A stretch of 64,000 bases of DNA from positions 1 through 64,000 of the forward strand of contig JASWJB010000245.1 in assembly GCA_032433595.1 (NCBI GenBank). The letters run 5' to 3'. This document shows positions 47,664 through 58,785 of this stretch, one piece after another. Both the position numbers and the translations under genes were made by a program. The DNA comes from Conoideocrella luteorostrata. Lineage: Eukaryota > Ascomycota > Sordariomycetes > Hypocreales > Clavicipitaceae. The notes under the pieces are model-generated. The model was not told the origin of the DNA. It did no database searches and was given only the letters and a program-made list of their open reading frames with translations. Numbering within the stretch: the stretch's first letter is position 1; the number at the start of each line of letters is the position of its first letter.

Positions 47664-48794
47664 ATGGAACAGTCACAGACGAACCTACACGAAATCCCGT
47701 ATGATGCGCCGCTTTCCTTCCCGGAGCCTACGAACCTATGGCGCCAATGGAAGGCCTATGAAGGGACGAACAGCAAGAAGCTCACAGAGAAAGACGTCCC
47801 GGTCAAGGACTTGACTGGCAAATGGGTCATCATCTCGGGCGCCAATAACGGCATCGGCGCGCAGGCGGCTCTATTTTTCGCAAAGTGTGGTGCCAATCTT
47901 GTCCTCGCGTGCCGTGTCTGTCCCAGCGAAAAGCACCCAGATGCCGTTGTGGCGGAATGCAAGGCCATCGCACGAGCTGCCGGCCGCGAGAAATCCACCA
48001 TTGAGTGGTGGCCAATTGACATGAGCCAGTTGAGGACGGTGGAAACCTTCGCCAAGCGCTGGCTTGATACCGGTCGTCCTTTGGACATTCTCTGCAACAA
48101 CGCCGGTATGGGTGGCAACCCGGGCGGCCTCTCCTCCATAATGAAGACCGAAGACGGCTTTGAGTTCGTCCACCAAGTCAACTTCACCTCCCACGTCTTG
48201 CTCACCATGCGGCTGCTGCCTTCGCTAGCGCAAGCTGAAGCACCACGGGTCGTATGCACGACTTCCTGCATGACGTACTACGGAAGATACAACCTCAACA
48301 ACTTCAACGGCGCGGGCTGCAGGGGCGTGCAGTTCTACAGCAACAATAAGCTCTACTTCCAGGTCTGGCTGACGGAGCTCCATCACCGCATGATGCGATC
48401 CGAGAAGTACAAGCACATCACTATTAACGGTGTGCACCCAGGCTACGTGAACAGCGGCATCTGGGGTTTCCACACCGGCCCAGGTATCTTGGGAGCCATC
48501 AGTGCTGTTGTTCGCTTCTTTCTACAGTTTCTAGCCATGTACGTTGCAATTTCCACGGAGCAGGGCTCATACTGTATAAGACACGCAGCCACAAGTGTGG
48601 ATGCTGGCCCGAATCCAAAAATCCAGGGTGTTGGAGAAGCAGGCGGCAAGGGCGGCGGGCGCTACTTCAACCGCATTTGGGAAACCAACAATATGCCTCA
48701 CCCCCAAGACGCAGATGCGAGGCTAAGAGTATGGAGAAAGGTGGATGATGAGTTGGAGTTGAGCCAAAAGGGTCTATTAGCTTGGACGAATTGA
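47664..48794 (+). CDS. short-chain dehydrogenase/reductase, intact
   Basis: A single intron-free frame of 376 residues. An N-terminal extension of about 50 residues precedes the Rossmann fold. SGANNGIGAQAALFFAKCGA is the nucleotide-binding motif, followed by ILCNNAGMGG (NNAG), a catalytic serine in TTSCM, and YSNNK (YxxxK). Then comes NGVHPGYVNSG, the usual PG motif. Charged residues after beta-2 (ACRVCPSEK) favour NADP(H), by inference. Hydrophobic residues near 290-310 (ISAVVRFFLQFLAMYVA) suggest membrane association as in retinol-dehydrogenase-like fungal SDRs. The substrate is unknown. It is GC-richer than the flanking DNA. The ATG chosen is the first in frame and is preceded by an A at -3. 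Confidence 0.93.
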   Translation: MEQSQTNLHEIPYDAPLSFPEPTNLWRQWKAYEGTNSKKLTEKDVPVKDLTGKWVIISGANNGIGAQAALFFAKCGANLVLACRVCPSEKHPDAVVAECKAIARAAGREKSTIEWWPIDMSQLRTVETFAKRWLDTGRPLDILCNNAGMGGNPGGLSSIMKTEDGFEFVHQVNFTSHVLLTMRLLPSLAQAEAPRVVCTTSCMTYYGRYNLNNFNGAGCRGVQFYSNNKLYFQVWLTELHHRMMRSEKYKHITINGVHPGYVNSGIWGFHTGPGILGAISAVVRFFLQFLAMYVAISTEQGSYCIRHAATSVDAGPNPKIQGVGEAGGKGGGRYFNRIWETNNMPHPQDADARLRVWRKVDDELELSQKGLLAWTN

Positions 48795-50092
48795 GAATCG
48801 TTGACACGCTAAACGTAGACTAGCTTTGATGTCGCCTTCTATTAGTTTCCAACTGGGGTTGTTCTTTGTAAAGCATCCTCACCCTTCTCTAAGGCAATAT
48901 TATTTTGTTTATTTTCTCTTTCAGCTCTATTTGAGCAATTATTGGTATATGTCACATACGGCAACTGATTTATCACTGATGTAATACTGATAATGAAGAG
49001 ATTATTAACGTTTTGGTTGCCGGAAAATAGTATCTGCATGACTTTAACTTTCGTGAACGCGACCAAGGTGAAGTGATATGCGAAGAGAAGTTCAGTTGCT
49101 GTCGCAAAGTCTCAAAATCCAGCAAAAGGTGAACCTCGATAATAATAGCATGAGTAAAGTCTTTTTTATAGCCTGTAACATTGCGGTGATTAAACTACCT
49201 TGATGGCGCATAATTATAGAGCCTGGCATGATTATTACCGAAGATATATTGTGCTAAAAAACGGCTATAAGAGACAAATTAAGCTGCTACATAGAGCTAA
49301 GCCTTGCCAATCGCGATGTTGCATCCTGTAGAGAAGTGCAGCGCCTGTCATTTTCACAAAATAGACTCTCAGTAGGCTGTAGCCAAATGCAGTCAGAAAA
49401 TGGGCATTTAGGAAACAGCCGGGAATCAAGTCAAGTAGCCAAGCTGTCTCAGCGGCAAAGTACGACTCGCTATAACTCGATACAGCCTTTAGATGAAGTC
49501 GCAAAATTGAACAGATAAATGTTACAGAATACATTCATTTACATGTCGAGCTAGTCATAAGAATTCTGTCCTCTGCATAAAAGGAAATTCTCCGTCAGTG
49601 ACAAATTCCTTGGGTCTTTGACGATTTTCCAGAACTGAAGCAACGCCGCCTAAAGGCATGTGACTTCTGGTCCAACCTGTCCAGCAAGTTCTCTTGCATT
49701 TCGCTCTTTCATCATGGGCGAGTTTTTCCGCCTAAACACCCTAAAAGAAAGGGTGTATCGATTGTGTGCTAGGAGCCAGGTAAAACCGGTACAGCTTCGA
49801 TATGTAGTATCCAGTGAGCTGTTCGGCGCTTCAATCGCTAGGAAGATCAAAGACAGTGGGCGGAAAATACGCTAACGTGCTGATAATTCTCGTCCATGAC
49901 TTTTCTATGGCTATTTGGCCACGACTTCTCGGCCTTTTGCTCCATCAGATCTATTGAGGAAATTTGCCTTTAACAGGCTATATCATGCACGGTACGGCAA
50001 TTAGTGTCTTGAGGTCGTTAACACATTGTTGCTATATACTGTTTTCCAAATCTCACACTAGTACAAAGGCCAGTCAGTCGCCTGGCATTTAA
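48795..50092. other. gene-free stretch between convergent genes
   Basis: AT-rich, with no conserved frame. The string CTTCTCGGCCTTTTG near 49925 resembles the 5' end of U2 snRNA, but the rest does not match. Confidence 0.4.
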
Positions 50093-50860
50093 CTAAGCGG
50101 GCTTGTCCAGGACAAAGTTTTTGCAGGCCCAGCATGCAATCACAAGATCCCTTTTCTCTATTTCCATCTCGCGCGCAATATCCACCTTGCCATCCTGCTC
50201 CGTCGCGACAATGGCATCGTACTCATCAATCCACTCCAGCTCCTCAGATCCTTTTGTCGGGCGCTCCTGCACCGACAACAGCAGCTTCTTTTTCCAGTCA
50301 TCGCTGTCACGATATCCGCGCTTATGCATAAGTGCCTGCATCCTATCACTTTCAGCCTGCGTCAAGGCGCGCCTGATGGGAATCATGTGGAAAAACTTGT
50401 ATGAGCGGCCGCTTCTTTCCATGATGATGCTGCCCTGCACGGTGCCTCTCTTCCGTCCTCTGATAACGAGGAGCGGCTTGGGGCCGATGCTGATTGGGAT
50501 GTTTATTTTTTCGCCGGCGTAAAGGGTCAAGTCGTCATCATATCTGATAAACGGCTCTTCTGCAGCATTACTCGCGGCTACACTCAGGCGCCGGGCCTCG
50601 CTGGGGAGGAGACGGCTGACCTGTAGCTGCCATGGCTTGCCGGATTGCGTATTGGAAGTCGAGACATGATAGATTGGGGTGGCTGGGGTGGCTGCTGTTT
50701 CGTAGATGTAGCGGCCGTCCAAGGCGAATGATTGCTTCACGCCAGCAGAAGACGGCTCTTGGGTCAGATAAGGCAAATTCAGCCGGAGACTGCCCGTGTT
50801 CTCGAAGGCGGGACGGGGCGGTCCCCCGGAGCTGGTTTCAACAAGGCTTGTTTGACTCAT
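50093..50860 (-). CDS. conserved fungal hypothetical protein (possible Tubby-C/LURP-like fold)
   Basis: An uninterrupted 255-codon frame starting MSQTSLVETSSGGPPRPAFE. It has alternating strand-like segments: LDGRYIYETAATPATPIYHVS, QLQVSRLLPSE, INIPISIGPKPLLVIRGRKRG and SIIMERSGRSYKFFHMIP. It ends with a tryptophan-rich C-terminus (EWIDEYDAIVATEQ, LVIACWACKNF). This layout is common in uncharacterised Pezizomycotina proteins and is compatible with a tubby/LURP-one-like barrel, but that is only a structural guess. No signal peptide or transmembrane segment. The frame is clean and the start is the first ATG. Confidence 0.75.
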   Translation of the reverse strand: MSQTSLVETSSGGPPRPAFENTGSLRLNLPYLTQEPSSAGVKQSFALDGRYIYETAATPATPIYHVSTSNTQSGKPWQLQVSRLLPSEARRLSVAASNAAEEPFIRYDDDLTLYAGEKINIPISIGPKPLLVIRGRKRGTVQGSIIMERSGRSYKFFHMIPIRRALTQAESDRMQALMHKRGYRDSDDWKKKLLLSVQERPTKGSEELEWIDEYDAIVATEQDGKVDIAREMEIEKRDLVIACWACKNFVLDKPA

Positions 50861-51303
50861 TTTGAGCTGCCCCGGGTACTATGATTATATGAGACACAAT
50901 GCCGTCAAGTTGCTAAGGTATTTCGGGGGTATAGTAGAGCATAATAGCAATCTTGTGTTAGGCGTCTAGAGCCCTATTTATGCCAGCGCCATAACCCAAA
51001 AAGCGGCCGCCTCCACTATAAATCAGATGGCTGTCTTGCATCCTGGTGTGTCACTGTGTCAGCTGTGCATCAATCGCTAGCTTCATGCCCGCAGGATAGC
51101 GTGCGGTATTAAACGTCGAGCGGCCGACACCAGAGAACACGCACATGCAAGTGGTACCAGAGAGACACTGGTTAGGGCAACAGCAAATACGAGGGTGGGT
51201 TAGCCTTTCTTACAGGGGCTGTAGTAGACGGCGAGGCCGAGATGCTCCTGCTCCCTGTCAGATCAGATGGGGGGCAGCATATGGCCACCGGATAGTTTAG
51301 TTA
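50861..51303. other. intergenic before MITE copy 3
   Basis: 443 bp with the promoter of the hypothetical gene. No other gene or repeat recognised. Confidence 0.4.
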
Positions 51304-51308
51304 CCACC

Positions 51309-51556
51309 CATGCGGGGGACAGTTTAACTGAGCCATTTCGTCCACATTGTCCAATTGACCCTTTCAATTCGAACGCCCACCACGGATGCAATTAAAGCTT
51401 ATTATTAATAAAATTTATTAACTAAATAGCTAACTAAGCTATAGAATAATTAATGTATATTTTTTGGGTTAATTTTATCGTGTTTTTGGTCGCTGAGGCA
51501 TAATCTCTTGCGGAGCTAATGCCACCTCGATGGCTCAGTTAAACTGTCCCCCGCTT
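51309..51556 (+). mobile_element. MITE, copy 3
   Basis: A 248-bp copy in the same orientation as copy 1, with intact terminal inverted repeats starting CATGCGGGGGACAG and ending CTGTCCCCCGCTTG. The target duplication is CCACC at 51304-51308 and 51557-51561. It differs from copy 1 mainly by scattered substitutions in the AT-rich interior. Confidence 0.93.
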
Positions 51557-51561
51557 GCCAC

Positions 51562-52410
51562 CCTCCGCGAAAGGCAATGCACTTGCGGCCCCGGCTTATT
51601 TGAGAAGGATTCGAGAAGGATGAGTCAGGGCCACAGCAAGACTAACTACATGTAGATACTACAGTATGTATAAAATGCATATCTTATGGCCTTTAGCGTT
51701 TAGGGGAGATAGCAAGCAATGGGGCTACATTCATGGGTGCCGCCCTGGTAAGGATCAAATAAATACCTCAAGTCATACGCTGAAGGTGGATGGGGAACCC
51801 CTGTCTTTTCTTTGTAGGCAACCCGCAATAGCGGACCATTCCCCCCGCACCCTGATCCAACGATAGCTGATTAACCACGCTAGAAGACTTCTCTCATCCA
51901 CATCGGCATGCCTAATGCGACATGGAGAGGCGAAAAATACAACGTCATACCGCGCGGCAGATGCCAGACGAGCTTTTCTAAAATAATACACTTCTATGTA
52001 TCTTATGTCTCACGAGCGTTTGTCAGAGATGTCCGGCGCGGGAGACGCCCGTCCTAAAGAAATCCTCACGAAGCACCGATGCAACATGCAAATTATCGGA
52101 ATGTGCGCTTCCGGCTTGGTTTGCCAGCCACTCCTCCGAAACGAAAGTCTCCATACGCAATACTGTCACACCGCCTCGGATCGAAGAAGTAATAGGTTTG
52201 ACGGCTTCGCGTCGGTCGTCCTAAGACTTGGGCTCGCATCGAGGCCAACCTAATACACTTGTACTATCTCAGAGATTCACAAAACGCTGCAGCAGATATG
52301 TTCCGACGAAAAGTCTATATGCGAGTTTGATCTTCTTAGAGAATATGTGAAACGATCGATAATAGAACACTAAAATTGTTTTCGACACTCAAGAAAAAGA
52401 ACCCATCTTC
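51562..52410. other. gene-free stretch
   Basis: 849 bp between the MITE and the 3' end of the chitin-synthase-like gene. Short frames on both strands carry no motif. Confidence 0.4.
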
Positions 52411-54534
52411 TCAGCCATGATGCGCAAGCTCCAATTTACCCCCAACTCGGTAACCTTCTTCTCCCTCGACAGTCACCACTTCTCTAGTTTTACCCCATCT
52501 GAAATCATCTGCGTATAGCAACGAGTAGAACAGAATAATAATGTTCATGAACGGCGACGTAAAAAAATGAAAAACAAACCCCACAAAATACTGAACCCTC
52601 TCGAGATTGTTCCTGGGTAGCCAGAAACCTATGCACAAGGAGTATAGCTGTAACTCCGCAAATACAGGTCAGTGCCGGACTTAATACGACTGGGCTTATT
52701 CGAGGAGATTTGCCAACTTACGTATCTAACCCACAGCACGCTGATTAATCCAACAAAAGTTTTGTCCTCGAATGATTTCCCCCCTTTCTTGATAAACAAG
52801 GCTATCAACTGTGCGACAGCCGTGATGATAAATGGTGTGATCGCCCATGTCATGACGGCAATAACGCTTTGTACGCGCTCAATGAAGATTATTCCAGGCC
52901 GAAAGATCATTACAAACTCGTTCGATATGCTGCCTAATGCCCAACGCTTTCTCTGAGAGAGGAAGACCTTCCAAGTCTGTGGAACAATAGTAAAGGCTTT
53001 CGACCGCAGAGCTTGTGCCGTTTGCTTTTTGGGGAAAAGACTGAAGATTATCGATGCATGAATGCTGTCTTCGGAGTAATTCCCCATAATTTGCTGGGTC
53101 ATCACGTCGTTGGGCTTGGGGCAGTAGCCAAAGCGCTCGCGAAGGACGGTGTCTCCAAAAGTAGCCTCATCTACTTTGATGAGCTGACAGCACCCTGGAA
53201 GGCAATTCACTTTTCCTGTGATTCTTGACTGAAACATCCGTCTCAGTCCTTGAGTTTGAGAGTACTCGACAGACTGGTACAGGGACCACAGACCAAAGTT
53301 TCTCCCATCAAAGTCGACGCAAACATGGCCACAGACACCGACCAGGTTGGGGTTTTTGCGGATAGTTCTTACCATCTCGACGACGCAAAATTCATCAAAT
53401 ACGGTGTCCGCGTCCATTCCTACCAGGTAGTCCACGTCCGTCATTCCGCTCTGGAGGAAGCAACTGCCAAGATACTCAAAAAGCTCGCGGTTAAAAATGG
53501 TGAGGACATCATCAGCACGATTTTTGAAGTGGTATAGGAACGATCTTGCAAAGCACAAACTATCCCGTTTGCCTTGGTTGTATGTCTTCCCTACAAAAAC
53601 AAATGGCACGTCTTTGTATGTCCCGACACGAGTGCTTACTGGCATAAAAAGACCGTCTCGAGCGCGATATCCGTTTTCGAAGTGGCGCGACACTCCTGTT
53701 TCGAGTATATCTTCCAGAAAATAATCATGGGTTGTTTTGTCCATGCCCGGGCCGCGCACATTTCCGTCAACAACAATGAAGATCAGTCGAGGGTGCTCGC
53801 TGATGTCCTTCTGCGCGACCAAAGAGTCCAGTGACCGTGATATCTCTTCCTTGGTTTCGTTGTAGCAAGGAAGCAACAGAACCATCTTCTCCAGGTTCGT
53901 GGGGATGTGATTCTTGTTCTTCCGCCAACCAAGCAGGACCTTTGTCCAAATAAGATTCACGACAATGCACAAAACCATTCCTGCTTGCAGCATTGTGTTG
54001 CAACTTAGCAGCACAAGAAAAACGTATACTGCCTGCGGCAAGACAAAGCTGATAGCAATGAGAGTGGAGTTCAGCATGATCAAACCCACTATTAGAGCCC
54101 ATTTTTGCAAGCGTAGAAGGTCCTTGGAGACTCTCTTGAGTTCTTCTTCTGCGTCCCATCGCAACTTGGCCTCCTCTTGTCGTACTCGTCCTATGAGTGA
54201 GCTGCTGATACTGTCGGTATCAGATTGAGCAGAGACCACTGAAGCTCCGGATCGAGACGCCTGCGAGCCAGTGATATTTGGTGTGCCATGCGCCAAAGTC
54301 TAGATCTTATATCAGCCAGCCACGTCAGCAACAGCACAAGCGAATAACACGCACCAGTTCACCCAAGCTGGAGAAGCTTGCGTCGGGGTCTGGCTGCCTT
54401 AGAATATGTGGTGGAAGTAACTGGTCGATAGGTGGTAGCTGCGGTATGGCATCGCACGAAGACAATTTGAGACGGCTTTTTTTTATTTTCGTTGGCTCCA
54501 CGCAAGAGCCACGAGGCTCTCCAGAAATCTTCAT
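52411..54534 (-). CDS. chitin-synthase-like processive GT2 glycosyltransferase
   Basis: Three exons, complement(52411..52647, 52722..54299, 54355..54534), give 664 residues. The first junction is needed because no ATG precedes the conserved part in exon 2. After a soluble N-terminus and about two transmembrane helices (residues 125-185) comes the Chitin_synth_2 domain: LLLPCYNETKEEI, VDGNVRGPG, MDADT (355-359), QSVEY, CLPGCC, an E-D pair (470-471) and QRKRW (509-513). Three more hydrophobic segments follow, ending FHFFTSPFMNIIILFYSLLYADDFRWGKTR. The catalytic aspartates and the Q-x-x-R-W signature are present. The protein lacks the myosin motor and cytochrome-b5 domains of large class V-VII enzymes and is close in size to hyaluronan-synthase-like proteins. 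It should polymerise UDP-sugars across the plasma membrane. Adjacent genes suggest the product is not plain chitin. Confidence 0.9.
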
Positions 54535-56084
54535 TTAATTTTTTGCTTTCAAGGCTGAATACGAAATGATTTTGAGGCATATGCCGTGTAATTAAAAAAA
54601 AAATCGGGTTGGACTTAATACTCAATTCTTTAGACGCTCGAAGAAGATCTTGTCAATAAGTACCCAGGTTCACGATAATATCCGCTTCCACTGGCGTTCA
54701 CGTAGATACAGTAGCAACCATCCAATGGCATAATTATCTCTCCACTGTGATCTCGAAGGATTTGGGTAATCCCTTCTTCTACCTTCCATTATAGGTACTA
54801 ACGTGAATTGCGCACCTCGATACGAAGTTCAGCAACATTGTGTCACCACCATTAAGCAAAAGAAGCTCATGTCTGACAATCGCCATACCCATACATGTAT
54901 CCATTCATATTCCAAGCGTTAATAGGTGTCTTTTCAACCCATACGATGCAAGCCCATGCATTCTTCCAAAAATAGGACTCATCACACCATTCACGTGGCC
55001 ACCTAGCCAAACTTAAAGAAGCAACTTGATCGGCGTTTTAAAAGCAATTTCCCCGTGAGCAGTACTAATGCTATTTTTGCAGCAATTACCCATGTACTAG
55101 CCAGTATTTTTACTTCAATGTTCGTTTCTTGAACACAGGTGGGGATGCACAAATATGCTAGACTAAATGATCCGATATTCAAAGCGCACTAGCTTCGCTA
55201 TTTTTCGGAAGGTATCCGTAATCCGGTCATTTCCATTTATGCTTCTCAATATGCTTCCTTGATCCACGAGGGCTGTGTTATACAGAGAGGACTATTAGGA
55301 TCGATTGATGAGGCGGTATGCATCTAGCTCCTCGAGCAGCTTAGCAGAAGTATGCAGGCAGGGGTGTTAAAGGTCGTATTCCTACTTCTCTACCGAGACA
55401 AAATCTCGTGTCGGAAGTTGTGGGCTACACCTGTGTCACAGTGCTGTCCGCAGCCAGGGTGATCCGCAAGCCTTCCTGATCAGGCATCTCGGGAACTTTT
55501 ATGGGGTTATTTTATCGATATGTATTTTTTTTATCAATAAGGAAATAAAATAGTTCATAAATCATCAAGGTCAATCGGGTGACATGCCCCAGCCCCAAAT
55601 CTTCAATCGGCACGAAATTTGAAGACAGCACCATCATCCGACGAAAATCAAAGGTATTACAAACTACACACAGCTAAATCGCAACAACCACAGATAATCA
55701 GCTGATCTTCTCCGCATTACTCAGTTTCCGTCCCGCTACAATAACGATGGCGCAATGCATGCTTCATCCAAATATCGCTGCGTATCGCACCCCATATTCA
55801 ACCCTTGTCGCGGCAGGTGCCACCAAACTCAGAAGTCGATCCACTGAGGTTGCTAGAATGAAGGAAAAAGATATTTGATTGTGCTCGCTGCGGGTGGTTT
55901 TGAGGAGGAGCGTATCAATCTCCGAGATGTGGGCAACAGCTATCAGAGACAGAATCTTGGCAAGTATATCTCATGGTGCCACCACAGCGATAATTCAGCG
56001 GGGCTCGACCAATGTTCTTTGCAGCGTGAATGCACATGTTGTTTCGGGTTTCGAGAGTTTCATGCAGGGGTCCCTTTTAGTCCA
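54535..56084. other. gene-free stretch inside the polysaccharide cluster
   Basis: 1.55 kb upstream of the GT2 gene and downstream of the deacetylase. No frame above 60 codons is found between about 54630 and 55870. It probably serves as the GT2 promoter region. It contains A/T runs near 54592 and 55525. Confidence 0.5.
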
Positions 56085-57136
56085 TCAGCGAAACATATCC
56101 GCGGACCGATACCAATTCTGCTTAGGATCGCCCAGGCACTCTCCAACGGTGACCAGTTTGTAACCCCTCTCCTTGGCAAGATTCACCATGAACAAGGTAA
56201 GGCCGTGTACCGTTTGCTCATGGACATCATGCGCAAGAACAATATACGAGCCCGTGTGAGGATCCAGGGGCAGGCCATTGGAGAAGCGGTCTTTGGACTG
56301 TTGAATTAAATTCGGGTCGTCAAACATGTAATCCTTCGTATCCAAGTTGGTCGAAATGGAGTGGTATGCCAAGTCACCAAGAGTATTTTCACACCCCGAC
56401 CCGGCGTTACACTCCAAGTATGGTGGTCTAAAGTACGTCGGAATCCATCCAAAGATATTTCGCATGGCCATTTCATTATTCACAATCTCCGCACGGCGGT
56501 CAGTCTCGGTAGCTTGATTCAAGTCGCGGTGCGTCCAGGTGTGACTTGCAATCTGATGGCCCGCGTCGTTCATGCGACGTAAAATACCTGGCCACTCGGC
56601 GGATGGGTTATCGATAGGGGTTTTCCCTCGATTGTTGCCGGTAATGAAAAAGGTGGCCTTGGTGTCGAGATGGTCCAGCAGGTTCAGTAAGTCGTTCGTG
56701 TATGTGTAAGGGCCATCATCGAATGTAAGAGCCACCATGCCAGGCTCTGTACAGGTTGTGATCATTGGGCCCCCACATGGGACGTTTCCGATACACGGTC
56801 GGGAGCTCGAGCTCCCCAAGGTGTCACTGCCGGCAGGAGGCTGTCTGAGAAGACTTTTTTAGTTTTGTGTTTTTGTATCATGAGAAATTATTCTATTCGC
56901 ACTTACAGAGTGCCGCAAGTGTGACTATATTCCAACTGACACTGAGATCCACCACAGAAGTCGACTGAAGTGCCGCAAAACCCTGTTGTTGAACAACAGA
57001 AGCCTTCCGGACACGAACCCTCACTGGGTCCACAGGCGGTTTGTTCTCTTGCAGTGATGGTTCGAGCTAATTCAGAGTCCCCAAAAATAGGGGTGGCAAT
57101 CGCGAACAACGGCGCCAGCTTCCAACTCGTCAACAT
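56085..57136 (-). CDS. secreted polysaccharide (chitin) deacetylase with CBM18
   Basis: Two exons, complement(56085..56844, 56907..57136), give 329 residues. Residues 1-20 (MLTSWKLAPLFAIATPIFGD) form a signal peptide. A cysteine-rich chitin-binding domain (CBM18, about 34-77) has the CPEGFCC and GFCG spacing. A short serine-rich linker leads to a CE4 NodB domain with all motifs: TFDDGPY (117-123), SHTWTHRDLN (His178, His182), RPPY, LDTKDY and VLAHDVHEQT. Metal-binding Asp-His-His and the general base are intact. It should remove N-acetyl groups from chitin-like polymer outside the cell. It lies head-to-head with the UDP-sugar dehydrogenase and in tandem with the GT2 gene. The ATG at 57136 is preferred over the upstream one because it gives a clean signal peptide. 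Confidence 0.93.
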
Positions 57137-58593
57137 GGTGAAGTGCGGTCCTTGGTATAACGAGAAGATGGAATGGTGGTTGGCACGAAACACGACTTAA
57201 CGAGTTCAGCACTTTTCGTATTTATAACATTCCTATATTTCATTACGTCTATCTATTCAAACCCTGCCCCAGTAGCTATGCTCAACACGAGATTACAGCC
57301 TCTCATTATCTAGTGCGTGCGAAGTAGGATTTACTCGCAAAAAGATGCCACATTTAATCTAGTTTTGGGCTTCAGCTAGCTAAATTCTTTCAGCTGTCTA
57401 AGTACTTCGTAAGAGGTCCACTTCCTCTGCACCATTGTTACCAGTCATTGGCGTTGGCCAGACCATATGCCTAGAGATCGGATATTCCCGAACCAGAGCT
57501 ATGTACTTATTCACCCCACACGCCTTATTCTTTGCCGATCCTATTCTAGGTTTGAGCCCCTCAATGGCCAATCTCTATGTAATGATACTTTTGACGAATA
57601 TCTTTTTCCCCAGCTGGTTAATTTTTATTACACAAAAGTTGAGCTAGAAAATACACATTCAAGTATTACATAACCCTTGCCCCAATTTAGTAATGATTCA
57701 CTTTCTCTTACGTAAATACACTATTAATATCGCATTAAAATCACGCATACATGAGTCCAAATGCGGGGAGCCAAGCCACACTTCTTAAATCGGAGTTAAT
57801 CGTTACGAGAATACGAAACGAAATCAATGCGACACACAGCATGTTCATGACGATCCGGGCAATCCTTTCTATTTAGTCTATTTGTGGTAGGTCGTGAGCT
57901 CGAAGATTTCTGTTCGACGCTGTGTACCTTGAGGTGCGCAATTTTCTTCCTTCCATGCCGTGATACGTCGTCATCAATCCAATCGTGAGCCAAGAATAGA
58001 CCAACATATATTCTTAGTAAGCTGAGATGTGCTTTTGTGATCCAGCACAAGTACGACAGTCTTGTGACCCTCTCCTTACTTATGTTGTGTTGTTCAACAC
58101 CGCTGCAAGACAGCAGCATGAGCGTTTGACGCATAAGACTCGGCTCGCCCAATCTTGAGGCCTGTTCATACTTCGAGCGATCTCAAACAAAATGGTCCGA
58201 ACACAGACTAGTGAGACAAGCAATCTATACGAAGCTGAAAACCCGTCCCAGCCAACGGGATTAGATCCGTAAAATTGGATAAAATACGCAATAGCTCACA
58301 TCGTACAGCAGACATTCTAATAGTCTATTTAAATCGAGATGTAGCACTCAGGTTTGGAATGGCCAGACACAGGTTTTCGTCGCTTCGTTTCCGATTACGT
58401 CAGTATCAGTCACAGAGTATTCGTGGCACCATGCCCGCATCAGACACACTAAATAGGCAATGATACAGAGTTCAGGCTCGGGAAAGGGTCCGAATTCTTC
58501 CGTTACACTTAGATTTCCCTATTCTATCTTCCGTCTCCGTGCTGATTCATTTTGCCATAATGCGTGTCACAAAAGTTAGCAAAGGTGAAGTTC

Positions 58594-58608
58594 CACACTA
58601 ATAGTGTG
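58594..58608. promoter_or_regulatory. palindrome CACACT-AAT-AGTGTG
   Basis: A perfect 6-bp inverted repeat with a 3-nt spacer, core CACTAATAGTG at 58596-58606. It is centred 103 bp before the TATA box of the dehydrogenase gene and 50 bp before a second palindrome with the same core. Confidence 0.6.
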
Positions 58609-58641
58609 AATAACTCAATGAATTCAGCCTGCGACAATAGG

Positions 58642-58660
58642 AATCACTAAAAGTGATTCA
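58642..58660. promoter_or_regulatory. palindrome GAATCACT-AAA-AGTGATTC
   Basis: A perfect 8-bp inverted repeat with a 3-nt spacer, core CACTAAAAGTG at 58646-58656. With the site at 58594 it forms a pair on the same helix face. It is a likely binding site for a dimeric regulator. Confidence 0.65.
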
Positions 58661-58703
58661 ATGCAACTAATGCAAGGGTGATGAAAAAGATAAATACTAA
58701 GAG

Positions 58704-58711
58704 TATAAAAA
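58704..58711 (+). promoter_or_regulatory. TATA box of the dehydrogenase gene
   Basis: TATAAAAA, 82 bp upstream of the start codon. Confidence 0.55.
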
Positions 58712-58785
58712 TAAGGTAGCCTCTTATCCAGCCAGCTCTCTCTTAGTTAAGCTCAATTCGCGATACGGCTTTTTGTTACGTTAAA

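Larger units (their letters stand above)
57137..58785. other. divergent intergenic region of the polysaccharide cluster
   Basis: 1.65 kb between the deacetylase and dehydrogenase starts. The right end carries the palindromes and TATA box listed below. A minus-strand frame at 57796-58152 (IYVGLFLAHDWIDDDVSRH) is weakly protein-like, but I could not identify it. Confidence 0.45.

Noticed and set aside
49915..49960. CTTCTCGGCCTTTTG, like the 5' end of U2 snRNA
   Set aside because: Only about 15 nt match; the branch-point recognition segment and stems do not follow.
55875..56309. Plus-strand 144-codon frame
   Set aside because: It is antisense to the 3' half of the deacetylase gene, whose motifs are unambiguous.
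57796..58152. Minus-strand 118-codon frame in the dehydrogenase/deacetylase intergenic region
   Set aside because: Weak protein character, no conserved motif, and it overlaps a likely promoter region.
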